A stretch of 64,000 nt of DNA from Graphiopsis chlorocephala (Eukaryota > Ascomycota > Dothideomycetes > Cladosporiales > Cladosporiaceae), in the NCBI GenBank assembly GCA_022828445.1, contig JAIZZJ010000007.1, positions 620,001-684,000 of the forward strand, read 5' to 3'. Below the pieces are notes generated by a model that made no database searches, was not told the origin of the DNA, and saw only the letters and a list, made by a program, of their open reading frames with translations. Positions 31,383 to 43,175 of the stretch are shown here, one piece after another. The translations under genes and the position numbers were made by a program. The stretch's first letter is position 1, and each line of letters begins with the position of its first letter.

Positions 31383-34300
31383 ATGTCTTCCTCTGCTGAG
31401 ACCAGCAGCTTGCTCGACATGAACCATATCGACTTCGATTTCAACCTCCCGTTTGAGCAACTGTTCCTGTCTATTATACCATCAGCACTGTTCATATTGT
31501 CCAGCAGCTGGCGCATTGTGCGTCAGTTTCGGAAGCCCAATGTGATTAATGCTCGAACATTTCAGCTTATCAAGTTGGTAAGTCAAGCCATAAATTCTGA
31601 ATCTGTTGTTTGCCTGGGTGTTGACTCGTAATTAGGGAGCTATTACGGCCTATGTTGGTCTTGAGTTGGCTCTGCTCGTTCTTTCGGCCGCCCGTTTCCA
31701 CTCGACCACAACCACGTCTCTGCCATCAACAATCCTCAGGCTGACCTCAGCACTGTTAATGGTTGCCCTGAGCTTGCTAGACCACAGCAAGAGCTTTCGG
31801 CCTTCTGCTCTGCTGAGCACTTATCTCTTACTGACGTCTCTCTTTGACGCCGTGCAAGCAAGGACTCTATTTCTGGCATCCGAAACCAAATCCCAGTACG
31901 TTTACTGTGGCGTATTCACAACTACTCTGGTCTACAAGGTCTTGTTGCTTCTTCTGGAGGCTCGACAGAAGTCTAGGTGGACTACATCGAATGCCGCAGA
32001 ACGCAGTCCGGAAGAGACGTGCGGCATCTTTTCTCTCGGTGTCTTCTTTTGGCTGAACAATCTATTTGTCGAAGGCTATTCCAAGGTACTCACGATTGCA
32101 GATCTCTATCCTCTGGACACAGCCTTGCGGGGCCGAACGCTTCACGAACGCTTCTCAGAGCACATTGACTACTCAAGACTTGAGGGCGACAAGTTTGGAC
32201 TTCTCAAGGCGCTTATTCGTACATTGGTGGTGCCCTTACTGCTTCCAATACCAGCCAGACTCGCCCTCCTTGGATTTACATTAAGTCAGCCATTTTTCGT
32301 CCAAAGTCTAATAAAGCATCTCTCGAAACCGCACCCTGATCCAAAAGCTGGGTTCGGCTTAATAGGTGCTAGCATGTTGGTTTACTCAGGCATTGCCATT
32401 TCAATGTCATTATGCTGGTAAGCCCTGAAATTTTACCCATACTCGCGTTGTACGCCCGTACCTAACGCGACCACTCAGGTATCTTCATCATCGTATGCGA
32501 GCCATGGTTAGATCTATCCTAATTGTGGAGATTTACCGGAAAGCCACCATAGCTCGTATCGATACTGGCCGTGACAGCGCTGCGCTGACTCTAATGAGTA
32601 CAGACATGGATCGAATTAACCTTGGCTTGCGATCCATCCATGATGTATGGGCAAGCTTGATACAGGTCGCCTTATCCAGTTGGATGCTGTACGCACAGCT
32701 CGGTGCAGTTTTTGTCGCGCCTATCGCTCTTGTGTTAGTTTGTGTTGTTGCTTTGGCAGTGCTCATGAGATTAACCGGCGACTCGCAAAGAGCTTGGATG
32801 GCGAAGGTGCAGGAGCGTGTCGGGCTAACGGCGACCGTTATTGCAAGCATGAAAAGCTTAAAGATCTCAGCACTCTCCAATATTGTGGGCGACTTCGTGC
32901 AGCAGCTTCGAGTGGACGAACTGGCAGCTGGAACGCGATACCGCACGATCGTGATTCTTACAGCGCTTTTCGGCTTCATACCATTCTTGATTGGACCTCC
33001 ACTTACATTCGCATTCTCTCGCCAGCAGATGGATGCCACAAAGATCTTCACCAGTCTATCATATCTCTTGCTTCTAACCAACCCGCTCACGCAAATATTT
33101 CAGTCGGTCCCCGAGCTATTATCTGGATTGGCTTGTCTTGGTCGAATCCAGTCTTTTCTCGAGTATGCAGATCGAGCTCATTCTTTGGCCGACGCCGCTA
33201 CTACCCAGCATGAAGGAGAAAAATCGCCAATTCCGCATCATACTCTCGTCAGCCATGCGCCGCAATCTCCGCCGTCCATTTCCATTGAAAGAGGTGCTTT
33301 CGGCTGGCAGTTTGGCAAACCCGTCTTACGTGATATCAACGTTTGCATACCGGCAGGCTCACTTACCGTTGTTGTTGGTAGCGTAGGCTCAGGGAAGTCG
33401 TCCCTTTGCCAGGCGCTACTGGGCGAGATACCTTTTAGTGAAGGTCGCGTGTCGTTTAATGCCAGAGTTTCTCACATCGGCTATTGCCACCAGACACCCT
33501 TCTTGTCGAACGGATCTATCAGAGACAACATTATTGGCTTTTCTCCGCTTGATCATATGAGATACTTGGAAATCATTACTGCTACGGCGTTGACAGTAGA
33601 TCTCGGGTTGTTGCCACTGGGCGATGAAACCAATGTGGGCTCTGATGGCATCACTCTGTCTGGCGGCCAGAAACAACGCATCGCACTGGCTCGAGCTCTT
33701 TATCTTGACACACAGCTTGTTATTCTGGATGATGTCTTCAGCGGTCTCGATGCGAACACCGAAGATCAGATATCTCGGCGGATCTTTGGCCGGGATGGAC
33801 TTTTGCACAAACGGAACGCTACCACGGTGCTGTGCACAAATAGCCACAAGCAACTCATATCGGCAGACCACGTCCTAGCACTAGACCAAGGGAACATCAT
33901 CGAGCAGGGTTCTTTGAAGGAGCTACTATCGAGATCGGGTTACGTTTCAAGCCTTCTGTCGGGTTTCGAACGTCAAGATGGTACTTCATCGACTGGGCCA
34001 CCTGACGCAGAAGGTGTTTCTCCGGCGACAGGAGTCACGTTTACAGACGTAAAAGGTACAGCGACTGCCTTGTTGATGCCCGAGAGTGACCGTTCTCGAC
34101 AAATGGGGGACACAGTCGCTTATAAGCACTACTTCAAGAGCATCGGATTGTCGATGGCAATTTCCAGCATCATCTTTGGTGCGTCCTGGGGAGCCTTTAC
34201 GAATCTCTCCACAGTCTGTGAGTACAAACCCTCGGGCAGAGATTTACAACTCACGACGATATATATAAGAGTCTTTTACTGACACCTAATGCTGCAGGGC

Positions 34301-36286
34301 TCAAATTTTGGTCCGACGATGCTTTCCGCCCGCATCCTACTCACTCATTTGCATGGTATGCTGGAATCTACGCTTTACTACAAGTATGCGCCCTGATGTC
34401 CCTGCTTCTGCTGGCTATCGCTGTCCTCGTACTTTTCGTAAAGAAGGCAGGCGCTACCCTTCATTGGGATCTCTTGAAAACGCTCGTACGAGCACCTCTG
34501 TCCTTTTTTGTCGCGACGGACACCGGAGTTGTGACAAACCTGTTCTCCCAAGACCTGAATCTGGTTGACACCGAGTTGCCGAATGCTTTCCTGAACACAT
34601 TACACTGCGTAAGTACTTTCTACCAATCTTATTGCGATACAACATGCCAGGCACGTCGGAGATCAAAACTCCCACTACTGGACTTGCGACCAGACCTTCT
34701 GACTGTGAGCAATACAGGTAGCACAGGCCACAGGCCAAGCAGCCGTGATGCTGACTTCATCTCCCTATCTGGCAATCAGCTATCCCTTCCTTGCAGCGCT
34801 GCTTTATGTTTTGCAGAAGTTCTACTTGAGGACGTCACGCCAGTTGAGACTGTTGGATCTCGAAGCCAAAAGCCCGCTTTAGTGAGCCTTTTCCCTTGTA
34901 CTTGTAATTGGAAACATGACTTACCCATATTGTGTAGCTCGCACTTCATTGATACCGTCAAGGGCATTGCAACTTTGAGAGCGTTTGGTAAGCAGAACCC
35001 ATCATGCCACCACATGTGATAGGCGACATTTACGTGTTATCATCATACAGCAATACTGACCTCTGTGATGCAGGATTCATACCAGAGGAGATCGAAAAGA
35101 ACATTGAGCTTGTGAACACTAGCCAACGTCCAGCCTATCTCCTGGTCATGATTCAGCAATGGTTGAACTTTGTGCTCGACATCGTTGTCATGATCTTGGC
35201 AGTTCTCATGACTACTTTGGCTGTGCGACTGCACTCCAACGCCGGGTTCACCGGAGCATCCATGGTCTCGTTGATGTCCTTTGCGGAGAACTTGTCAGGT
35301 ATTGTCATATTTTACACGCGGCTGGAGACTTCTCTTGGTGCGATCTCTAGGCTCAAAACATTCCAGGAGGATGTGAAGCCCGAGGATCAAGACGGAGAAG
35401 ACTTGGTTCCGCCGAAACACTGGCCATCAACTGGGTCTATCCGAATCCTCGACTTGTCCGCAACCTACGAGTACGTATACATCCCTTTGGATGGTCATTC
35501 CTAGTGACGGTCGATGCTAACTAAATCTATAGCGTACCGGAATCAAATACAGCGATCGATCGGCCGAAGATGGTCTTGAATCAGATCAACCTCAACATCG
35601 AACCAGGCGAGAAGATCGCAATCTGCGGCCGTACCGGTAGTGGAAAGTCAAGCTTGATTTCGCTACTCCTCAAGTTGCTAGACCCTCTCTCTGGCACTAT
35701 TACAATTGACGGCATCTCCCTCAGGGATATCGATCGTTCTGCACTCCGCCAAAGCATCTTCGCCATGCCACAAGAAGCAGTGTTCCTTCCCGACGGCACC
35801 ACTTTCCATATCAACCTCGACCCATCGGGAGTGTCCACCCTAGAAGAATGCGAAGCTATTCTAGCACTCGTCGGCTTGCTTCCGTTCGTCCAAGAACGCG
35901 GAGGCCTTACCGCAGAAATGGACGCAGCAACCCTCAGCGCTGGACAACGGCAGCTGATGTCGCTTTGCCGTGTGATCCTAAGGAGACGTCTCCGAGCCAA
36001 ATCGATGGAAGCGTCCACCTATAACGGAGAAGGAGGTGTTCTCATCCTGGACGAGGTGAGCTCGAACGTGGATCAGGATACGGAGCGAGCTATGCAGGAC
36101 ATCATTCGTGCCGAGTTCAAGCATTTCACGATCCTAGCAGTCAGCCATAGGCTGAACATGGTTATGGATTTCGATCGTGTGATTGTTTTAGATAATGGCA
36201 ACGTCGTAGAGGTGGGCAATCCGGCTATGTTAGGAAGACAGGAGTTTTCTAGATTCGGACAATTAGTAAAGGCTAGCGGATACTAG
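31383..36286 (+). CDS. ABCC-type (MRP/Ycf1-like) full ABC transporter
   Basis: This is a multi-exon gene of roughly 1,450-1,480 residues. All junctions I checked are in phase: FQLIKL-GAITAYV, MSLCW-YLHHRMRAM, NLSTV-WLKFWSDD, NTLHC-VAQATGQAA, EAKSPLY-SHFIDTVKG, LRAFG-FIPEEIEKN and SATYD-VPESNTA. It starts MSSSAETSSLLDMNH with an extra N-terminal membrane domain (TMD0), followed by TMD1, NBD1, TMD2 and NBD2. NBD1: Walker A GSVGSGKSS, signature LSGGQKQ, Walker B VILDDVFSGLD. NBD2: GRTGSGKSS, LSAGQRQ, VLILDEVSSNVD. As usual in ABCC proteins the NBD1 Walker B ends in Asp instead of Glu, so site 1 is probably non-hydrolytic. Family role: export or vacuolar sequestration of organic anions, conjugates or toxic metabolites. 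The stop codon is followed within about 15-20 bp by the A+T-rich island, so the 3' UTR lies in RIP-type DNA. Confidence 0.92.
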
Positions 36287-36539
36287 TCTCGGAAGGGATC
36301 GATTATATCTCCTTTATAGATTATATGTTATAAGTAATTAATACCTAGAATTCGAAGAATTGCTCTATATCTTATAGGTAATATATATATTCGTAAGTCT
36401 AATCAAATTAGGTAAGTTAGCTATATACTACTAAGTTACCTAAAGACTTCTACTAAAGGGCTAAATACTATCAAAATTTAAAAATTGAAGTCTTAAATTT
36501 TAACCTACGTCGCCTACAAACCTGCTTACACTATACTAA

Positions 36540-37470
36540 TCTTACTAACTTACCTAACTTTTAAGGCTAATTAGCATTTCTTTTAAGTAAAAGATTTCTT
36601 CTTCTAATATTGTTTAACTACTCTAGCTCTAAAAGTTAGATAATGCTCCACTTTAATAATCTTCTAGATCTATAGATAATTTAGCTATATCTATATAACT
36701 TGTTTTCTTAAGCCTAATTAGCCTAGATTTAATTTTAAAAATACTTTACTTTATCTTTCTATCTTAGGGTCAAAAGTAGAGTCCTCTAAGTTAATTAATA
36801 ATCTAGGGATAGTTTTACTACTTAATACGATTATTAGCCTTAACTAAATTTTAAATTTACCTTACCTTATGTTCCTATTGAAAGTTTAGGGATTAGCTAA
36901 GGGAAAAACTTAATAAAGACTATATATATTTTAGTTAATCTAGAGCTATTAGTACTTTCTAATTTTTAAGCTTAGCTAGCCTAGACTAAAATTTTAAGAC
37001 TTATCTTAGTTCTCTTTCTTAGGCTTATTAGTTGGGAAGTATATATATCCTAATATAGAAGACTACTAGACTTATACTAAATTGAGGACTACTTAAACTA
37101 CCTAACTTTTATACCTAATTAGCTGAGATAATATTTAGAATTTGTTTTATGTAAGGTTTTTATCTTAGACTTAATAGATAGCTAGTGTAGATAACTTATT
37201 AAAAACTTTATATAGTTTATCTTAGACTATCCTTATAATCTTACTTCTAGGCCTAATTAATTTAGATTGAACTTTAAATCTATTTTAATACCTTTTCCCA
37301 TCTTAGGCTTTATACTAAAATAATATATATCCTTCTAAGAACTAATTTATCTATAACTAATCTAGGATTAATTATACTACTTAAACTCTAAGTCTAAGAA
37401 GCTTAAGTTATATTTTAAAATTATTTTTTATTACTTTCCTAAAATTAGTATAGAGGAAAAAGATTTATAG
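36540..37470 (+). repeat. left block of degenerate ~140-bp repeat
   Basis: A recurring core close to CTAAGCCTAATTAGCCTAGA occurs at about 36565, 36712, 36831, 36968, 37112, 37252 and 37415, a spacing of about 120-165 bp. Around it the order is conserved: TACTACTTA-like bases about 20 bp before, a TTTAATTTTAAA-like run just after, and TATCTTAGG about 55 bp after. Copies differ mainly as expected from C-to-T and G-to-A changes. This was found by eye, so copy limits are approximate. Confidence 0.55.
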
Positions 37471-37489
37471 GTAAGTAGATTAAGATTTA

Positions 37490-40400
37490 GATTTTTAATT
37501 CTTGAAGATAAATCGCTCCTTAAATAATATCTGAATTAAAACTTTAATTTAGCTAATCTATTTTTACTATCTTTTTTCTCTTCTTTTAAAGAACTTAATA
37601 TTATAGAGGCCTTTTTTTATTCTTTTTTATTTTCTTCTCTTTTATCATTTTTTTATATCTCTAACCTCTTATAGAAGTAAATCTCTAGAAATGATAAATA
37701 GGTATTAATAGTAATATACTTATATATTTTACACTTCCTATATTATATTAGTATAGGGGATATAGGTTAGTAGGAAATACAAATTCTGATTTAGAATTCT
37801 AATTTTTATAAATAAATAACTTTCTGTTTAACATCAATTATTAAAATTTAATTAAGCTGATTTATCCTTATTATTTTCCTCTTCCTCCTTTAGAAGCTTT
37901 AAGATTATAAAAGCTTTTTTATCTTTGTTTATTTTCTTCTATAACTTTTTCTATTCTCTTAGCTTTTTTTAAGATTACATCTTTAAATTAAAGAATATAA
38001 TTTTTAATTATAATACATCTATTTATTCTATACTTTTTATATAGCTTATTTATTATAATATTATTATATAATTGTTTTTTATTATAAAATTAACATGTTA
38101 TTAAGTAAAAGCTTTATTCTAAAAGCTTAAGATCCTATAAATAATAATCTTTTTTATAAACTTTTAAAAAAATTAAACTAATAATAAGTTATATTTTAAA
38201 TATTTTTTTAAAATTTAAACCATATTACCAAGAAATATTTAATTTCTAAATTTAGATAGTAGGATTATCTTAAGAATAAAGAGAATTAAAAAACATTAAG
38301 ATCTAATTAGTATGTACTAGCTTCCTTAAATATAACTTTAATAATATAAAGCTTTGAGTACTTTAATGCTAGCTTAAATATATAATAAAGTCTATTCTAT
38401 ATAATCTATAAAAGACTTATTATTAATTAAGAAAAAGTAATTATAGCTTTAAGAAGTAAAAATAAATTATTAAGAATCTATATAATATATAAAGTATATA
38501 TTAGTTATCAAGCTAAGTTGATCTTCTCTATAATACAGATTATAAACTATATAACATATAATAAAAGAAAACTTATTTATAATCAATAGTAATTTGAATT
38601 ATAAGCTCCTTCTTAATTATAAAAAGTAATTTTTATTTTAATATTCTTTATCTAAAACTTTAATCTTTTTAAATTAATTTTTAAAAGTTAAATAAGGAGT
38701 TTCCAAAATAGCTAAAGTATATAAAATTAATTGATAATCATTATACTTATAAATAGCTATTGAACTAGATATTATCTACTACATATAAGACTCTCTATGA
38801 GAATATTACTTTAATATTTTTCTTTTTTATCTCTCAGAGATAAAGGAGCTTTTAGATAAAAGCTTTCTTATAAAGATTTAGAATTCTATAAAAGATAACT
38901 TTCTAGATAAAGTCTTTATAAGTAAGAATTAGTAGTATCTTGATTCTTAATTACTCTCTTAGGATCTAAAGTATATTCTTAAGGAGTATAAAATTACTAG
39001 ATCTAGAAAGTAGGATTACTTAGGAGGGCTAAAAGATTTTAAAGATAATATTAATATTTAGATCAAGTAAATAGATTCTAAAGCTTCTAAAAGCTAATTC
39101 GATAATACAGAGTATAATATCCTTAGCTTTCGCTTAGATATATATTAAAGTCTACTTAATATTTTAGAGATTAATTATTAATTTTTAAAGGATAATATAA
39201 ATTCTAAAAGTAATTATAACTTTAAGAAAAAACAAAGATATAATTAGTATAGACTAGAAGGTTACTAATATAGTTAATCTATAGGATATACTTAGGATTA
39301 ACTTACTATAACTTAGTAAACATCTAGTAGTAGATTAAAGGACTTATAAAGATATAGCTAGAAGCTTTTATAGAATAGTAGTAATGTTCGTAAGGTAGTA
39401 TATTAAAAGGCTATATAATATAGTAGTAGTAGAGCTAGATTACTTTTCTCTATAAAATAAAGAATAGTTATTTATAATCAATAGATATTTTTTAATAGAT
39501 TAATAAAAGGCTTTTATTAGATTATAAGCTATTTATATACATATATATAAATATATATATCTAAAATTTAGTCTTTATTTAATATTAAGGCCTATCTAGG
39601 AAATATTATATCTATAATGTAGCTAGAATTAAGATTTTCCTCTTTGAGAATAAGGATAAGAAGTAAGATTCTTTTTTAGAAGTAGAAATATACTTAATTA
39701 CTATAACCTGCTTTTACTATCTAGCCTAATTCTTTTTTAACTTTTTATACTTCTTGATTTATTAAGTAGTTAAGGCCTATAAAGCAGAATATATTAATAA
39801 ATTGTATAAAGTGTATTACTAATATAAAGTAATTTACCTTAAAATAATTAACCTACTTTATTAAAATAGTAAATCTAAAGAATTAAAATAAATTATAAAC
39901 TAAATAGCTAAGATTTCTTAAAAAAGATTTTTTATAAAGAGACGTATTATAGGGATACCTAATTTACTAGCTCTAGTAATTTAGGCTATAAGGTCTCTTC
40001 TTTATAATTAATTTACTAGTTTTTATAACTTTAGTTTTATATCTTTTAACTTAGAAGTAAATGTTAAAGGATTAAAGAGAGAATTTAAAGATAGCTTAAG
40101 TATATAAAATTAATAACTTATATAGTTAATATGAGTTATTAATACGTAGCTATAACAGATTAAATATCTTCTTATATATATAAAGATATAGAGGAAGAAA
40201 TAGGAAATTAAATTTAAGAAAAGGAATATAAGTAGATAACTTTAGCTAAGTAACCTACTTCTCCTATAAACCTACTCCCTCTATATTGATATTATTAGTA
40301 ATCGAGGTTACAAACTCTCTTTTCTTAATAGTAAGTAAAAGTTAGTATTTTTATAAGTCATAGAAAAGGATAAGGAAATTAAAGATAAGATAAGTAATAT

Positions 40401-40590
40401 GTTTAAGTAATCTTAGTAATATTAATTACTTCTCTTATATAATACTCTAATTATACTAATTTTTTATAACTTCTAAAGCTAGTAATCCTTTATATAGACT
40501 TTTAAATAATTTCTTTTATTCTACTTTTAAAACTTTAGAAATTAGACTATATAACTAAGATTATTTTATGAGATACTCCTATTTATATAG
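37490..40590. repeat. interior of the A+T-rich island, degraded mobile DNA
   Basis: About 3 kb of the lowest GC content in the window, between two repeat blocks. Short repeats such as TTTATAATCAATAG occur twice (about 38576 and 39473) and ATTAGTATAGG-like motifs recur. No protein can be followed because stops occur in all frames every few codons. It could be the internal part of a RIP-killed retroelement or DNA transposon. Confidence 0.4.
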
Positions 40591-40599
40591 ATTATTTCA

Positions 40600-42200
40600 T
40601 AATATCTATACTACTTAGGTCCTAAGCTTCGCTAGCTTAAATCTAATCTTTTTAATATTTTCTATAATTTAACTTTAACTTTCCTAGAATTAAGGATTAG
40701 GTAATATTAGTATAGGTATCTTATATAATTCTTTACTTATTATAAATGTTATGTATACTACTTAGCTTTTAAGCTTAATTAGTATAAAGTTAAACTTAAA
40801 ATCATTTATCATTATTTAACTATCTTAGGACTAAAATTAAAAAGTTAGTTTTAATATTATATTAACTCTTTACTTATAATATTTAATTTTAGTATCTTAA
40901 CTACTTAACTTATAGCTAAGTTATCTAGGAGTAACCTTATCTTATTAGTATTAGTATAGAGGAAGTAATAATATAAGTATACTCTATACTACTTCTAGTA
41001 TTTTGAATTTTATACTATTTCGAATTAGTACTACTTATAGATATAGTTGCTTTCTCTATATATTACTTCCTTCTATATCTAGGTTACTATTATTTTATCT
41101 TAGAGTTTAAATTTTAAGTTACTTAGCTCTATAAATTAGATAGTATAACTATCTTTTATAATTATTACTTATTCTAGTAAGCTAAGACTTATCCTTACTA
41201 CTTAAAGTCTTAGAGTAATCAGCTTAGATTTAATAGCCTACTTCGTTTTAGCTCTCCTATTCTAGATTTTATTAGCTAGGTAATCCTATCATATTAACAA
41301 AGTCTACTATAATATTATCTACTATTATTTTAGGGCTATTCCTACTACTTGACTTCTAAAGCTAGTTAATTCGTATTTTAATATTTATCTTTATCAATTA
41401 ATACAAATATACTAGAGCTAAAAACTAGCTACTCTTACTATATTCTAGAATTCTACTACCTTAGTTATGAATTTAGGCTTATCTCTACTATTCAAATCTA
41501 AAGCTACTTAGCTTTAATTTAATATTTAGTCCTTTTAAATTTATTTCCTATATTTTAGATATTAAAGTTAAGTAATTTAACTTTATTTAATTTATCTTAA
41601 TAATTTTTATATATCTTTACTTTATCTAGGAGTATTCTTACTCTATAAATTTTTAGCTAATTAGCTTAGATATAATAATATTATCTTTATATGATTTATA
41701 TATTGAAAAATTAATAAAATTAGTACATTATTAGTATAAGAAAGGTAATTTAATTAGCTAAGTTTATCTACTTCAATTCCTCTTCTTTAATTAAATTCCC
41801 TTTTCCTTTTTCTATATTTTGATATAATATTAGTATAGGAAAAATAGGATTATAGGAGAAGTAGACTAATTAGCTAAGATTACTTAATTCTATTTCCTCT
41901 TTAATTCAATTTTCTCTTCCTTTCTTAATATTTTTATACATAGAAGAAGATATAAAGATATAATGAATACTTATTAGTATAGTAATTATATATCAATACT
42001 TATATTTCTATTATTCTTATAATTCGTTCTTAAATCTAGATTTCAAACAATATACTACCTTATTCTTATATCTCAAGCTTAGAAATAAAGTACTATAAAT
42101 ATATTAGAAGATTCTCTTTTAGATATATCTATATGTCTTAACTCCTAAGCCTAATTAATGTAATATAAATTAAGATATAAATTTTTTTATAATTTTTTAC
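40600..42200 (+). repeat. right block of degenerate ~140-bp repeat
   Basis: The same core and flanking order as in the left block appear at about 40625, 40770, 41218, 41350, 41498, 41650 and 42147, on the same strand. A sub-repeat starting TAATTAGCTAAG is found at 41751 and 41867 with a pyrimidine-rich tail after each copy. Block limits are approximate because the copies are strongly mutated. Confidence 0.5.
40931..41087 (-). mobile_element. MITE-like inverted-repeat element, copy A
   Basis: 157 bp beginning GTAACC and ending GGTTAC. Internal inverted arms pair TATAGAGGAAGTAATA on the left with TATTACTTCCTTCTATA on the right. It has no coding capacity. Its reverse complement resembles copy B at 42342-42502 in length, arm sequence and the inner CTATAAGTAGTA motif, so the two are probably copies of one non-autonomous element in opposite orientation. 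Confidence 0.5.
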
Positions 42201-42341
42201 TATCTTAGCTTTATAAGTTAGGTAGTAACTACTCTCTATAAGAATCTCTCTTAAGTAAATATCTCTAAGAGATATTCCTACTACCTTAATATTAGTTTTC
42301 TAGAGTATTTCCTAGAAGTGACTCTACCTTTTTCTATATCT

Positions 42342-42502
42342 ATAACCTAGGTATAGGGAAAATTTATATATAGAGGAAGTTATTATATATATAGATATAA
42401 CTAAATCTATATAGTATATAATCTCAAACACTATAAGTAGTATTAGAAATGCCTAGAGTATTAAGATCTCCTATATATTTACTTCCCCTATATCTAGGTT
42501 TT
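42342..42502 (+). mobile_element. MITE-like inverted-repeat element, copy B
   Basis: About 161 bp. The left end AACCTAGGTATAGGGAA pairs with the right end CTTCCCCTATATCTAGGTT as terminal inverted repeats. An inner TATATAGAGGAAGTTATTA and TATATTTACTTCC extend the pairing. It contains CTATAAGTAGTATTAG, shared in inverted orientation with copy A. Target-site duplication cannot be judged in this mutated DNA. Confidence 0.5.
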
Positions 42503-43175
42503 AATTTATTTCTAAACTTTTAGAAATTCTAGCTTATTTTAAAATAAAAAGTCTAAAGAACTTAGTATCTATATCTTAGTTAAATCCGACTATTGATAAG
42601 TCAGATATAGGTTTTTAAAGATTAGACTTCTAAATCTAATCAAGAATTTGATTTTTAAAAATGCTACTTAGTCTCCTAGGACTAAGTTTTAGTACTTAGA
42701 CTTTATAAACTAAACAAATAGACCTTAGGTTTTTAAATCAGCTTCTTAGGATTAGCCTGATAACCCTATTAGCTCTAATTAGCGAGGTATAACTTTCTAG
42801 TCTGAAAATTTAAAAACATAACTAGCTTCCTATATTAGCTAACTTCTCCTGCTAGTAAATCTATATATAATAATTATGTGTTCTTTTTAATAAGTAGTTA
42901 TTATGCGACTCTCTCTAGCTTCGACTACTAACTAAATTATTTATAGCGTATATAGAGTGCCTCTATACTAGAGTATTTACGAAAGTAATTCTACATCTTA
43001 GTAGACACTTCAATCGCTAGGCTAGGTTACTGTGTCGCTCGCACAGAAAAATTAAGTCTCATAACGCCGTATCCATTTTCTGTCCATACTCCATTTTCGT
43101 ATCATCTCACATTGGATGTCGTCACACACGCAGCAGGTACAAGGCCGCAAGTGAATGCTGCTAGACTTCGCATGT

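Larger units (their letters stand above)
36300..43050. repeat. A+T-rich, RIP-degraded, gene-free island
   Basis: About 6.75 kb with no open frame longer than the track threshold on either strand. Sampled lines have about 15% GC inside (38401-38460) and 25% near the edges (36721-36780), against roughly 50% in the flanks. CpA and TpG are almost absent while TpA is everywhere, which is the signature of repeat-induced point mutation of a duplicated sequence. The left edge is abrupt, directly after the ABCC stop. The right edge fades at about 42,900-43,080. The original content was probably transposable elements, but no transposase or reverse-transcriptase motif can be read through the stops. It contains the repeat blocks and MITE-like elements listed separately. 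Confidence 0.85.

Noticed and set aside
36300..43050. Intact transposase or reverse transcriptase in the A+T-rich island
   Set aside because: Stops occur every few codons in all frames, and no catalytic motif can be followed. The original element type cannot be named from this sequence.
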